The translations under genes were made by a program, and so were the position numbers. Source: Ruminococcus sp. (GTDB lineage: Bacteria > Bacillota > Clostridia > Oscillospirales > Acutalibacteraceae). Taken from it: DNA of 64,000 bases. The stretch covers positions 1-64,000 of the forward strand of contig JAFRBX010000043.1 of assembly GCA_017404665.1 (NCBI GenBank). Direction: 5' to 3'. The notes under the pieces were generated by a model. That model was not told where the DNA came from and did not search any database. It saw only the letters and a list, made by a program, of their open reading frames with translations. Below are positions 41,501 to 50,300 of the stretch, piece after piece. Positions within the stretch are counted from its first letter, which is position 1; every line of letters starts with the position of its first letter.

Positions 41501-42160
41501 GAGTCTGAAGAGCCTGTTCCTACCGACGAGCCTGCTCCGACATGGGAGAAGGGTTACTATCTGACCGGTACTGTAGCTGACTGGGGTCTCAAGGAAGGCA
41601 TGATGCTGACCGACGAAGGCGACGGTCTGTACAGCTTCGGTCCGATCGCTCTGACTACTGACGACATGATCAAGGTCATCGACGTCAACAAGAAGGGCAC
41701 CGGCATCGGCAACTGGTATCCGGACGGCATGGATAACAACCGCACTGTTCCTGCTGATGGCGAGTACATGATTTACTTCCGTCCCGCAGGCGACGGCACT
41801 GAGGAAGACGGCTGGGAGTACATCTACTACATCGGCGACGGCAGCGAAGACGCTCAGAACCACGGCTGCACACGCGGCGGCTACATGTTCAAGTTCGTCA
41901 GCGAAGACCAGCCTGAGCCCGCTTACATCCTCGGCGATGCTGACGGCGACGGTGAAGTAACCGCTGCTGACGTCACGATGATCCAGCGTTACGATGCTCA
42001 GATGAGCGTTGGTGAGAGCTTCAACGAGGCTGCGGCTGATGTTGACGGCGACGGCGAGGTCACCATCCTCGACGCTACCCTGATTCAGCGCTACCTTGCG
42101 AAGATCGGTACCAAATGGGATAAGAGAGGCATCAACGAGCCGGTTTACGCAGAGGCGTAA
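38564..42160 (+). CDS. Large non-catalytic multi-module starch-binding-type dockerin protein
   Basis: A 1198-residue secreted protein; TAAGGAGGAA precedes the ATG. Modules in order: signal peptide (about 1-25); an N-terminal CBM26-like module (35-260) with YAGIYWW, WPGYRM and GIFNNGVDGG; an EPTDAP linker; a CBM26-like module (318-420) with ITVYFTNGQGWSNVNAYFW; and then three copies of a KGYYLTGTVADWGLKEGMM module (about 426-545, 713-835, 993-1115). These alternate with two X25-like modules (581-705, 861-984) carrying AVGNG..WLNG.TWDP and IKFAIDG.W..NFGG. A type I dockerin (1121-1190, GDADGDGEVTAADVTMIQR) ends it. No catalytic motif is present. CBM26 and X25 families bind starch, so this is probably a starch adhesin held in a cohesin complex. 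Confidence 0.85.
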   Translation: MRKFISVLLALMLVFSLTTVVFNAYNVVDDDAITSEEACEDVGTTAKVYFQMPNGENGPVATQDVYVHHPEELDEQGEVVAEAYDELVIGEGDHALSWYNDFNLAADGNHYAGIYWWDAPASPSAWPGYRMSIDDYDNSIFYAIVPGDGDLTSGIFNNGVDGGTDSSLPIYYEAAQTIDNNMEGAYAGDYDTLWEDTYNEFDFDGCIYVIDPDQVSINAFSGKQTCGGNWYFYYGNGCYGNVRTDSDDYVSAEDNCVNPDHHHGEEPTDAPVEPTDAPVEPTDAPAEPTDAPVEPTEAPVEPTDAPVEPTDAPVEDVITVYFTNGQGWSNVNAYFWGTDADPSWPGASIEFDHQNDFGQDVYKAVLPATVQGLIFNNGEGDQTIDITENAGFKLVDGAEFYTTTTEDGKVVVEEVGVDQPTEEPIAWEKGYYLTGTVADWGLKEGMMLTDEGDGLYSYGPIALTANDMIKVIDVNKKGTGIGNWYPDGMDNNRTVPVDAEYMIYFRPAGDGTAEDGWEYIPYEGDDSGEDAHGCKNGGYMFKFVGNYTEPTDAPVEPTDAPVEPTDAPVEPTEAPAPVFEYDTVYAVGNGEGNWLNGITWDPGAAANEMTQTADDVWEIKFEDVPSGYDRQIKFAIDGTWDRNFGGAFEANDTATDAVYNGDNITFDTEKFCNVTAKLDLTGFDPETNTGAVFTITIEEIDTPDQPTDAPAPTWEKGYYLTGTVADWGLKEGMMLTEEGDGLYSFGPIALTADDMIKVIDVNKKGTGIGNWYPDGMDNNQGVDEYGEYTIYFRPAGDGTEEDGYTYIYYVGDGSEDAQNHGCTRGGYMFKFVKADEPVEPTDAPVEPTDAPVEPTDAPVFEYEAVNAVGNGDGAWLNGVTWDPAAEANLMTEIEENVWEITFKGVPADQDCQIKFAIDGNWNHNFGGTFEESGKVTNADYNGANITFSPEKASDITAKLDLTNFDIATQTGATFTITITESEEPVPTDEPAPTWEKGYYLTGTVADWGLKEGMMLTDEGDGLYSFGPIALTTDDMIKVIDVNKKGTGIGNWYPDGMDNNRTVPADGEYMIYFRPAGDGTEEDGWEYIYYIGDGSEDAQNHGCTRGGYMFKFVSEDQPEPAYILGDADGDGEVTAADVTMIQRYDAQMSVGESFNEAAADVDGDGEVTILDATLIQRYLAKIGTKWDKRGINEPVYAEA

Positions 42161-42204
42161 TCATCCCGATATATATCCTATAGTTAGCTTAGTTTGAGCT
42201 GCTG

Positions 42205-42233
42205 CTCCCCCTGTTTCGGCAGGGGGAGTTTTT
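42205..42233 (+). terminator. Terminator of the 1198-residue protein gene
   Basis: CTCCCCCTG (42205-42213), TTTCGG, CAGGGGGAG (42220-42228), TTTTT. The same stem recurs after the next three genes. Confidence 0.9.
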
Positions 42234-42341
42234 GCCGTTCGGTAAAGGTAAATGAAGCTGACTGAGCGTTCTGCCAAAAAAAAGTCCCAAAATTCGGTTA
42301 TTTTGACGACTGAAAAAATTGTAAATTCTGAGCGTAGAATA

Positions 42342-42370
42342 TTGAAGCCAAAGTGATTTTGTGGTAGTAT
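42342..42370 (+). promoter_or_regulatory. Promoter of the 477-residue dockerin protein gene
   Basis: TTGAAG (42342-42347), a 17-base spacer and TAGTAT (42365-42370); TATAAT three bases further on is an alternative -10. Confidence 0.55.
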
Positions 42371-42405
42371 AATAGTGGAAAAAATTAAAGCTTAGGAGGC
42401 TTAAT

Positions 42406-43839
42406 ATGAAAAAAGTAATCAGTTTATTGCTGGCTTTGATGATGCTAGCCGTGACGCTTACTGTTTCTTTCAACGCGTTATCTGTTTCTGACGTTGACGA
42501 CGAGGGTAAACCTTATGTTATGTCTGCGTCCGAGGGTGTAAAGGCGTGGGAAGAAGAAAATGAAGCAGACGCAGATGCTAAGCGCATCTACTTCCAGATG
42601 CCGAACGGCTCGACCGGTCCCGTTGCGGATGAGGACGTCAATCTCCACCATCCCGAAGAGCTCGATCCCGATACCGGCAAGGTCATCAAGGAAGAGTATG
42701 ACGAGGTCGTGATCCACGCGGGCGAAAAGGCTCCCAGCTGGTTCAACGAAAACAACATTCTTGACGGCAAACACTATGCCGGCGTGTACTGGTGGGGCGG
42801 CGACGCGAACAAGGACGGTCAGTGGGTCGGCTATCGCATGGAAATCGAGGATGAAGCGCAGGGCATCTACTATGCCGACATCCCCGAGAACGTTGCTGTC
42901 GCGATCTTCAACAACGGCGTTGACGGCGGCACCGATACCTCCAAGGATATTTACTATCAGGCGGCTCAGACCATCGACACCAACATCCAGGGCGCGTATG
43001 AGGGCGACTATGACACCCTGCCCTACGGCTCTCCCGATAACGATTATTTCCAGGATTGCATCTATGTCATCGATCCCAATCAGGTTTCCATCAACGCATT
43101 CTCCCAGAAGCAGACCTGCGGCGCTAACTGGTATGTTTACTACGGCAACGGCTGCTACGGCGAAGAGTACGGTCCCGGCGGCGATAACAACGATTATCCC
43201 GACGGCACCCCCGGCTGGTCCGAGGATATGCAGGACGTCTGCAAGAACCCCGATCACTTTGTCAATGGCGTGCACGTAGGCTATCATGAAGATGTCGATC
43301 CCACAGATCCCCCCGCACCCACTGATCCCCCTGCTCCTACCGACCCGCCTGCAACCGAGCCCCCTGTAACCGAGGCTCCGCACACGCATACCATCAAGTT
43401 CAAGCCCGGAAAGAAGGCTACCGAGACGACTGACGGCTGGAAGTCTTACTTCTATTGCACCGAGTGCGGCAAGTACTTCGGCGATCAGGCAGGGACCAAG
43501 GAAGTGAGCTGGGATGATATCGTCATCCCCGCGACCGGTAATCCTACCCAGCCGCCCGCTCCCACCAATCCTCCCGCGACCGAAGCTCCGACGCAGGCTC
43601 CCACTACTGTCAGCGCCAAGGGAATTTTGGGCGATATCGACAACACCGGCGCGGTAGATATCGTTGACGTAACCGTGATTCAGCGCGCGGTTGCCGGCAT
43701 CAAGACGGCTGACAGCGGTATGAAGCTGCGCGGCGACGTCGACGGCAACGGAGTGTTGGAAATCATTGACGCGACGCTGGTACAGCGCTGGGCGCTCGGT
43801 ATCCCGGTTGCTTATCAGGTCGGCACGCAGATCAAATAA
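42406..43839 (+). CDS. Secreted CBM26-like dockerin protein with one CxxC module
   Basis: A 477-residue secreted protein preceded by TTAGGAGG. After the signal peptide (about 1-26) comes the same N-terminal module as in both neighbours (about 45-290): RIYFQMPNGSTGPV, HHPEELDPDTG, YAGVYWWGG, QWVGYRMEI and AIFNNGVDGGTD. A TDPPAPT linker follows, then a module of about 50 residues with FYCTECGKYFGD (possible zinc site), a second Pro/Thr linker, and a dockerin (about 405-477) with GDIDNTGAVDIVDVTVIQR and GDVDGNGVLEIIDATLVQR. The first calcium loop lacks some usual Asp residues. No enzyme domain. The N-terminal module is nearly identical in DNA to that of the next gene, so the pair arose by recent tandem duplication. 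Confidence 0.82.
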   Translation: MKKVISLLLALMMLAVTLTVSFNALSVSDVDDEGKPYVMSASEGVKAWEEENEADADAKRIYFQMPNGSTGPVADEDVNLHHPEELDPDTGKVIKEEYDEVVIHAGEKAPSWFNENNILDGKHYAGVYWWGGDANKDGQWVGYRMEIEDEAQGIYYADIPENVAVAIFNNGVDGGTDTSKDIYYQAAQTIDTNIQGAYEGDYDTLPYGSPDNDYFQDCIYVIDPNQVSINAFSQKQTCGANWYVYYGNGCYGEEYGPGGDNNDYPDGTPGWSEDMQDVCKNPDHFVNGVHVGYHEDVDPTDPPAPTDPPAPTDPPATEPPVTEAPHTHTIKFKPGKKATETTDGWKSYFYCTECGKYFGDQAGTKEVSWDDIVIPATGNPTQPPAPTNPPATEAPTQAPTTVSAKGILGDIDNTGAVDIVDVTVIQRAVAGIKTADSGMKLRGDVDGNGVLEIIDATLVQRWALGIPVAYQVGTQIK

Positions 43840-43891
43840 TCGATCTGAGATGTAACCCGTATTCCTGCATGTAAACAGAATAAGATTCGAC

Positions 43892-43925
43892 GCTCCCTCT
43901 GCTCCGACAGGGGGAGCATTTTTAT
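43892..43925 (+). terminator. Terminator of the 477-residue protein gene
   Basis: GCTCCCTCTG (43892-43901) pairs with CAGGGGGAGC (43908-43917), then ATTTTTAT. Confidence 0.82.
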
Positions 43926-43950
43926 AGGGATAGTCTTGCGAATTAAAAAT

Positions 43951-44058
43951 GTCATTGCGGGGGGCGCAAAGGTTAAGGCTGAGATTGCCGCGTCGGAACA
44001 TTGTTCCTCCTCGCAATGAGGATCTGAATGTGCCCCGCGGTAATCTCAACCGATAAAA
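43951..44058 (+). repeat. Dispersed TCATTGCGG...TAATCTCAACCGATA repeat, long copy
   Basis: Same layout as the copy at 29811-29916: GTCATTGCGGGGGGCGCAAA, then TGAGATTGCCGCGTCGGAAC, TCCTCGCAATGA and TAATCTCAACCGATA. It lies between the two duplicated dockerin-protein genes. The following bases to 44194 are AT-rich without a gene. Confidence 0.75.
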
Positions 44059-44194
44059 CGGGTCTGACGCCTTGCAGTTTACCGCAAATGATTTCGAAAG
44101 GGCTGATTTACAAAATTCGGAACAAATATTTGTGAATTATGACGAAAAAAAGCTTGAAAGTTTAAAATATTTGAAAATAATTATCAAATATGTA

Positions 44195-44223
44195 TTGAAA
44201 CCTTTACAGTTTTGTGATAAAAT
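44195..44223 (+). promoter_or_regulatory. Promoter of the 954-residue dockerin protein gene
   Basis: TTGAAA (44195-44200), a 17-base spacer and TAAAAT (44218-44223). Confidence 0.65.
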
Positions 44224-44256
44224 TTTAATGCATAAATTTAGCTTAGGAGGCTTAAT

Positions 44257-47121
44257 ATGAAAAAGGTAATCAGTTTATTATTAGCCATGATGCTGCTTAT
44301 CTCGATGCTTACTGTGTCCTTCTCCGCTTTATCCGTTTCCGACGTTGACGACGAGGGCGTTCCCTTCGTTAAGTCCGCGACCGAAGGCGTAAAGGCTTGG
44401 GAAGAAGAAAACGAAGCAGACGCAGATGCTAAGCGCATCTACTTCCAGATGCCGAACGGCTCGACCGGTCCTGTCGCGGATGAGGATGTCAATCTCCATC
44501 ATCCTGAGGAGCTCGATCCCGATACCGGCGAGGTCATCAAGGAAGAGTACGACGAGGTCGTGATCCACGCGGGTGATAAGGCTCCCACATGGTACAACGA
44601 GAACAATATTCTCGACGGCAAGCACTACGCTGGCGTGTACTGGTGGGGCGGCGACGCCAACGTAGACGGTCAGTGGGTCGGCTATCGCATGGAAATCGAG
44701 GATGAAGCCCAGGGCATCTACTATGCCGACATCCCCGAGAACGTTGCTGTCGCAATCTTTAACAACGGCGTTGACGGCGGCACCGATACCTCTAAGCCCA
44801 TCTACTATCAGGCGGCTCAGACTATCGACACCAACATCCAGGGCGCGTACGAGGGCGACTATGACACCCTGCCCTACGGCTCTCCCGACAACGATTATTT
44901 TGAAAATTGTATCTATGTTGTAGATCCCAACCAGGTATCCATCAACGCGTTCTCCAACAAGCAGACCTGCGGCGCCAACTGGTATGTTTACTACGGCAAC
45001 GGCTGCTATGGCTCCGAGTACGGCCCCGGCGGCGATAACAACGATTATCCCGACGGCACCGATAACTGGTCCGAGGATATGCAGGACGTCTGCCTGAACC
45101 CTGATCACTTTGTGAACGGCGTGCACGTAGGCTATCATGAGGGCGGCGACGATCCCACCGAGGCTCCTCATGTCCATACCCCCGGCGAGGCAGTTGTAGA
45201 GAACGAAGTAGCTGCTACCTACAAAGCGGGCGGTTCCTATGACAGCGTCGTATACTGCACCGAATGCGGCGAGGAGATCTCCCGCGAGACCATCACCACA
45301 GATCCGATCGCGCTTGACCCGAGCAAGCTTTATTTCGACGCCGCTTCCACCGGTTGGGAGATGGGCTCCAAGAACAAGGTTGCGTTCCACATCTTCGGCG
45401 GCGATATCGAAAACGGTCAGGCTTGGGGCTCCAAGAAAGAGATCGGCGTCGCTACCGCGGACGCGGACGGTCTCTTTGAGATCAATCCTGTTTCAAAGCT
45501 TGGTCTGACCTTCAACGAAGGCGTCCAGTACAAGATCATCTTTGTCCGTACCGAGGGCAACAACTGGACCAACCAGACCTATGACCTGCTCTTTACCGTA
45601 GACTGCTTCGGTCATGTTGCTTACTGTGACGGCACCGAGTACGAGAACCCCGTCGACAGCTCCAAGAAGACGCTGGCGGCTTTCTGGTACGGTATGGATG
45701 CTGCCGTTGTCGGTCCTGTCAAGCAGATCTCCTCTATCGGTAATGTAGTAGGTACCTGCCTTGCGGAAGGCACTACCGATAAATCTCTGTTCGACGACTT
45801 CCTGACTGTTGTTGACGCCACTACCGGCATGACCAAGTATCAGAACGCTTATAAGTTCGTTGTTACCGCGGGCAATAAGACCGAACAGCAGATGATCGAC
45901 GATATCGGCGAGGCTCTCGGCTTTGAGAAACAGGATGTCGCTGACGCGTTCGCTGCCGCCGGTATCGAGTCCGACTGGGATCCCGAACAGTCCTCTCTGC
46001 CCGGCGAGGTCACACCTCCCGTTCATGAGCATACTCCCGGCGAGCCCGTTCGTGAGAACGAGGTTCCCGCTACCTGCAAGGCTGCCGGTTCCTATGACGA
46101 GGTCATCTACTGCACCGAGTGCGGTGAAGAGATTTCCCGCGAGACCAAGGAGATCGAAAAGCTCGCGCATACTCCCGGTGAGGCTGTTCGTGAGAACGAG
46201 GTTCCCGCTACCTGCACCGCTGCAGGCTCCTATGACGAGGTCGTCTACTGCACCGTCTGCAACGAGGAGCTCTCCCGCGAGAGCAAGACCATCGACAAGC
46301 TCGCGCATACTCCCGGCGAAGCTGTCCGTGAGAACGAGGTTCCCGCTACCTGCACCGCTGCAGGCTCCTATGACGAGGTTGTAAAGTGCTCCGTCTGCGG
46401 CGAGGAACTCTCCCGTGAGACCAAGACCATCGAAAAGCTCGCTCACAGCCTGACTCATTTTGACGAGGTTCCCGCTACCGAGACCGCTACCGGCACCAAG
46501 GAGCATTATAAGTGCTCCGTCTGTGGCAAGCTCTTCTCTGACGCTTCCGGTGCCACCGAGGTTACCGAGGCTTCTCTGATCATCCCGATGCTCGCTCATA
46601 CCCATACTCCCGGCGAGGCGGTTCGTGAGAACGAGGTTCCCGCTACCTGCACGGCTGTCGGTCACTATGATTCTGTGGTTTACTGCACCTCCTGCGGCGC
46701 AGAGCTCTCCCGCGAGACCGTAGAGATCCCGATGACCAAGCACACCCTCAAGCGCGTGAACGGCAAGGCTGCTACCGAGACCGAGGACGGTTGGGAATCC
46801 CACTACAAGTGCTCCGTCTGCGGCAAGTACTTTGCTGATCCCGCAGGCTCCAGAGAAGTCACTTGGGAGCAGATTGTGAAGCCCAAGATCGTTCCCGAAC
46901 CCACAGGCAAGCTCGGCGACGTTGACGGCGACGGCGAGATCACCATCTGTGACGTGACCGTCATCCAGCGCGTACTTGCAGGTATGAAGCAGGCTGACGC
47001 TTCGATCAACAAGCTCGGCGACGTTGATAAGAACGGTTCTCTCGAAGTTACCGATGCGACCTTGCTCCAGCGCTGGCTGTTAGGTCTCAATCAGGATCTC
47101 GGCATTGGCGCTGACGTTTGA
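44257..47121 (+). CDS. Secreted CBM26-like dockerin protein with repeated CxxC modules
   Basis: A 954-residue secreted protein behind TTAGGAGG. Signal peptide about 1-26, then the N-terminal CBM26-like module shared with the preceding gene (about 45-295). A first CxxC unit (YCTECGEEISRET) leads into a different beta-rich module (about 353-480, KLYFDAASTGWEMGSKNKVA, then HIFGGD) and an alpha/beta stretch. From about 590 to 880 there are five more CxxC units of roughly 40-50 residues, with HTPGEAVRENEVPATC, GSYDEVVYC..C..ELSRE and YKCSVCGK.F. A dockerin (883-954) with GDVDGDGEITICDVTVIQR ends it. Each unit keeps a C-x-x-C pair, which suggests zinc or disulfide-stabilised extracellular knobs. 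No catalytic motif. Its role in starch or surface binding is inference. Confidence 0.82.
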   Translation: MKKVISLLLAMMLLISMLTVSFSALSVSDVDDEGVPFVKSATEGVKAWEEENEADADAKRIYFQMPNGSTGPVADEDVNLHHPEELDPDTGEVIKEEYDEVVIHAGDKAPTWYNENNILDGKHYAGVYWWGGDANVDGQWVGYRMEIEDEAQGIYYADIPENVAVAIFNNGVDGGTDTSKPIYYQAAQTIDTNIQGAYEGDYDTLPYGSPDNDYFENCIYVVDPNQVSINAFSNKQTCGANWYVYYGNGCYGSEYGPGGDNNDYPDGTDNWSEDMQDVCLNPDHFVNGVHVGYHEGGDDPTEAPHVHTPGEAVVENEVAATYKAGGSYDSVVYCTECGEEISRETITTDPIALDPSKLYFDAASTGWEMGSKNKVAFHIFGGDIENGQAWGSKKEIGVATADADGLFEINPVSKLGLTFNEGVQYKIIFVRTEGNNWTNQTYDLLFTVDCFGHVAYCDGTEYENPVDSSKKTLAAFWYGMDAAVVGPVKQISSIGNVVGTCLAEGTTDKSLFDDFLTVVDATTGMTKYQNAYKFVVTAGNKTEQQMIDDIGEALGFEKQDVADAFAAAGIESDWDPEQSSLPGEVTPPVHEHTPGEPVRENEVPATCKAAGSYDEVIYCTECGEEISRETKEIEKLAHTPGEAVRENEVPATCTAAGSYDEVVYCTVCNEELSRESKTIDKLAHTPGEAVRENEVPATCTAAGSYDEVVKCSVCGEELSRETKTIEKLAHSLTHFDEVPATETATGTKEHYKCSVCGKLFSDASGATEVTEASLIIPMLAHTHTPGEAVRENEVPATCTAVGHYDSVVYCTSCGAELSRETVEIPMTKHTLKRVNGKAATETEDGWESHYKCSVCGKYFADPAGSREVTWEQIVKPKIVPEPTGKLGDVDGDGEITICDVTVIQRVLAGMKQADASINKLGDVDKNGSLEVTDATLLQRWLLGLNQDLGIGADV

Positions 47122-47170
47122 TAGAAAGTCGGTCACCGGCTTTACTGTTTGAACGATTGATATGATTTTT

Positions 47171-47202
47171 GCTCCCCTTGCTCCGGCAGGGGGAGCTTTT
47201 TC
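47171..47202 (+). terminator. Terminator of the 954-residue protein gene
   Basis: GCTCCCCTTG (47171-47180) pairs with CAGGGGGAGC (47187-47196), then TTTTTC. Confidence 0.85.
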
Positions 47203-47332
47203 AGTTATCTGTGACTTTTATCGGCAATCTGTTTGAGCATGAAAAAAATAACTGAATCGAAAAATTGTAATTCTTTTGTCATAATACACAAAACTGAGGC
47301 AAAAATCTCTAATAAAAAAAATACAATTATCG

Positions 47333-47361
47333 TTGAATAATCGAGAAAGATATGGTATATT
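47333..47361 (+). promoter_or_regulatory. Promoter of the five-module dockerin protein gene
   Basis: TTGAAT (47333-47338), a 17-base spacer and TATATT (47356-47361). Confidence 0.6.
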
Positions 47362-47397
47362 TATATTGTCTGAAAATATATCCCGAGGAGGATTAAC

Positions 47398-50300
47398 ATG
47401 AAAAAGATTATCAGCATGTTGTTGGTTCTTGCCATGATGATCACAGTGCTTACTGTCGGCATCGCCACAACAAACGCCGCTGAAACGGCGACCATCACCA
47501 TCTACGGCTTTGACGGCACTACCGAAGTCAAGGAAGTGAACGTAGGCGACGAATTCACGGTCTATACCACGCTGAACGTTTCTTCTGTCAACAACGGTAT
47601 GGTAGGCTCTGTTCAGGGTACCCAGACCTACACCTCATCCGTGCTTTCTCTGGTCGATGAGGTCAGCGGTCAGTACGGCGAGTTCACCGATCTTGTCAAA
47701 GTGTTCCCTGTTACCGGTGAATCTACTGTTTCCAACGCTTCGCAGGCGGGCAGGATTGCGTACAACGCATCTTCTCCGGCTATTGACGGCGGATTCCGGT
47801 TTGACTCCGACCATTCGCTGCTGATTGTGACCACCTATAAGGTAACCGCAGCCGGCACAGCCGAGGTCAAGAACGCCATCAAAAACCTTGCTGCATCCGA
47901 CAGCGCGATCACAAAGATCGTTTTTGAAGGCGAGGTCCAGTCCGGCAAAACCGTCGAGGGCAAAGCCAGCTTCAACGATCCTACTCCTGCCATCGACCAT
48001 GCCGAAGTCCGGGTTCACACTCTCGACGGCGCTGTAGAAACCAAATCGTTCAACGTCGGCGATACCTTCAACGTATATACCTGCCTCGACGCTTCCTCTG
48101 TCAATGAAGGCAAGATGGGCTCCATCAACGGTGTGCAGAAGTACACCTCAACCGTTCTGGAGCTGGCTGACACTGTTGACGCCGACGGTTACATCACGGA
48201 CACCGCTAAGGTGTTCCCCATCATGGGCGACGGCGCGATCGGCAGCGCGAAGAGTGCCGGTTCCGTCAAGTATGCAGGCTCTTCGACCACCGGTTTCCTG
48301 TTTAATTCCGCCAGATCCCAGCTGCTGGTCACCACCTATCGCGTAACCGCTAACGGCTATGCCGATATTACCAACAAGCTGAATGTACTGGCTGCGGCTG
48401 ACGAGGATATCACACGCATCGTGTTCAACGGCGAGACCCAGTCCGGTCAGAGCTATGCGCTGTACGGTTCCTTCACCACCGACGGTCCCATCCCGACCCT
48501 GCCCCCTCAGCCTCCTACACAGCCCCCGACAGAGCCGTCCACCAAGCTGAAGGTTACCATCGTTAATCCCGACAATACTACCGCTATCAGGGAATTCGTT
48601 GTTGGCGATACTTTCAGCACATACACCGTTCTGAATGCCAGCACCACCATCGCCAGCCTTGACGGTACCCAGACATATACTGCTGCTAAACTCCAGCTGA
48701 CCGATGCTGTTTCCGGCGAGTATAATGAGATTGGCGACAAGACCGTAATGTTCCCGATCCTCGGCGACGAGGCTGTCGCGACCGCGCAGAACGGCACCAT
48801 CAAGTTCAACGCAACCCGCGGTACCGTAAACGGCGGTTATGCGTTCAACACCGATGACTCCAAGCTGATCGTGACCAACTATAAGGTCCTCGCAGCGGGC
48901 GAAGCTACCATCAAAACGACCCTAAAGACCCTGATCAAGGACGACGACGCTGCGACCAAGATCGTATTCAACGGCGAGACCCAGCCCGGTCAGAGCTATG
49001 AAATGCCCAGTGACTTTGAAGGCGTCACTCCCCCTCCCACCGAGCCTCAGCCTACCCAACCCGTAACTGAGCCCCGGCCCACACAGCCTCCGACAGAACC
49101 TCAGAATAAGGCTGCCGTCACGATCTACGGTATCGACGGAACCTCCAAAGTCAAGTACTTTGACATCAACGACGAGTTCACCGTATATACCACCTTCGAC
49201 GCCAGCAAACTCAACGGCATCCACGGTATCGGTTCCATCTCTGCATCCCAGACCTACACCAGCAGCATTCTGCAGTCTACCGATGAGGTAGACGAGCTCG
49301 GCGTTGTTGTTGATCCGGGCGCAATGTTCCCGATCCTCGGCGAAAATACTGTCGCGAAGATCAGCGACGGTTTGAACAAGTACAATGCTTCTACTCCCGG
49401 CGTCAACAAGGGCTATGTATTTGATAACGAGAACGCCCTGCTGATCGTCACCCACTATAAGGTTAAAGCGATCGGTAAAGCAGAAGTCATAAACGTTCTG
49501 ACCACTGTTGCCGGCGATAACAGCGCTCTTACCAAGATCGTCATGAAGGGCATCGTACAGGATGGTATGGAGATCGGTGGTTACGCTTCCTTTACAGAGC
49601 CGGGTACGCCCGAGCCCACCGAGCCTCCCGCAACCGAACCTCCTACAGAGCCTAAGCCTACTGATCCTCCCGAGACTCAGCCTCCGACACAGCCTGTAAC
49701 CGAGCCTCCTGTAACCGATAAGGCTAATGTAACGATCTACGGTATTGACGGAACAACCGAAACTAAGGAAGTTGCTGTAGGCGAGACCTTTACCGTATAC
49801 ACCACCTTCGACGCTTCTCAGGCGATCGGCAACAGCATGGTAGCATCCATCAGCGCGTCCCAGACCTTCACAAGCAGCGTGCTGCAGTCCGCTGACGCTG
49901 TTGATTCGGACGGCGTAGTGGTTGATTCCAACGCAATGTTCCCGATCATGAAGGACAAGGCAATCGCGAAGGTCGAAGCCGGATTGATTAAATACAATGC
50001 TTCTACTCCTCAGATCAATAACGGCTTTAAGTTTGACAGCGACAAGGCTGTGCTGATCGTCACCAACTACAAGGTGCTCAAGGCGGGCTATGCGGAGGTC
50101 AGAAACGCTCTGACTACCGTCGCTGCGGCTGACGAGGAGCTTACCCGTGTAGTTGACAAGGGCGTTGTAGCTGACGGCAAGACCATCGGCGGTAAAGCAA
50201 CCTTTACCGATCCGTCCGAGCCTGTCGGTCCGACGGATGCTCCCGAGAGATATATGCTCGGCGACGCCGACAACAACGGCAAGGTTGATGCGATCGACGT

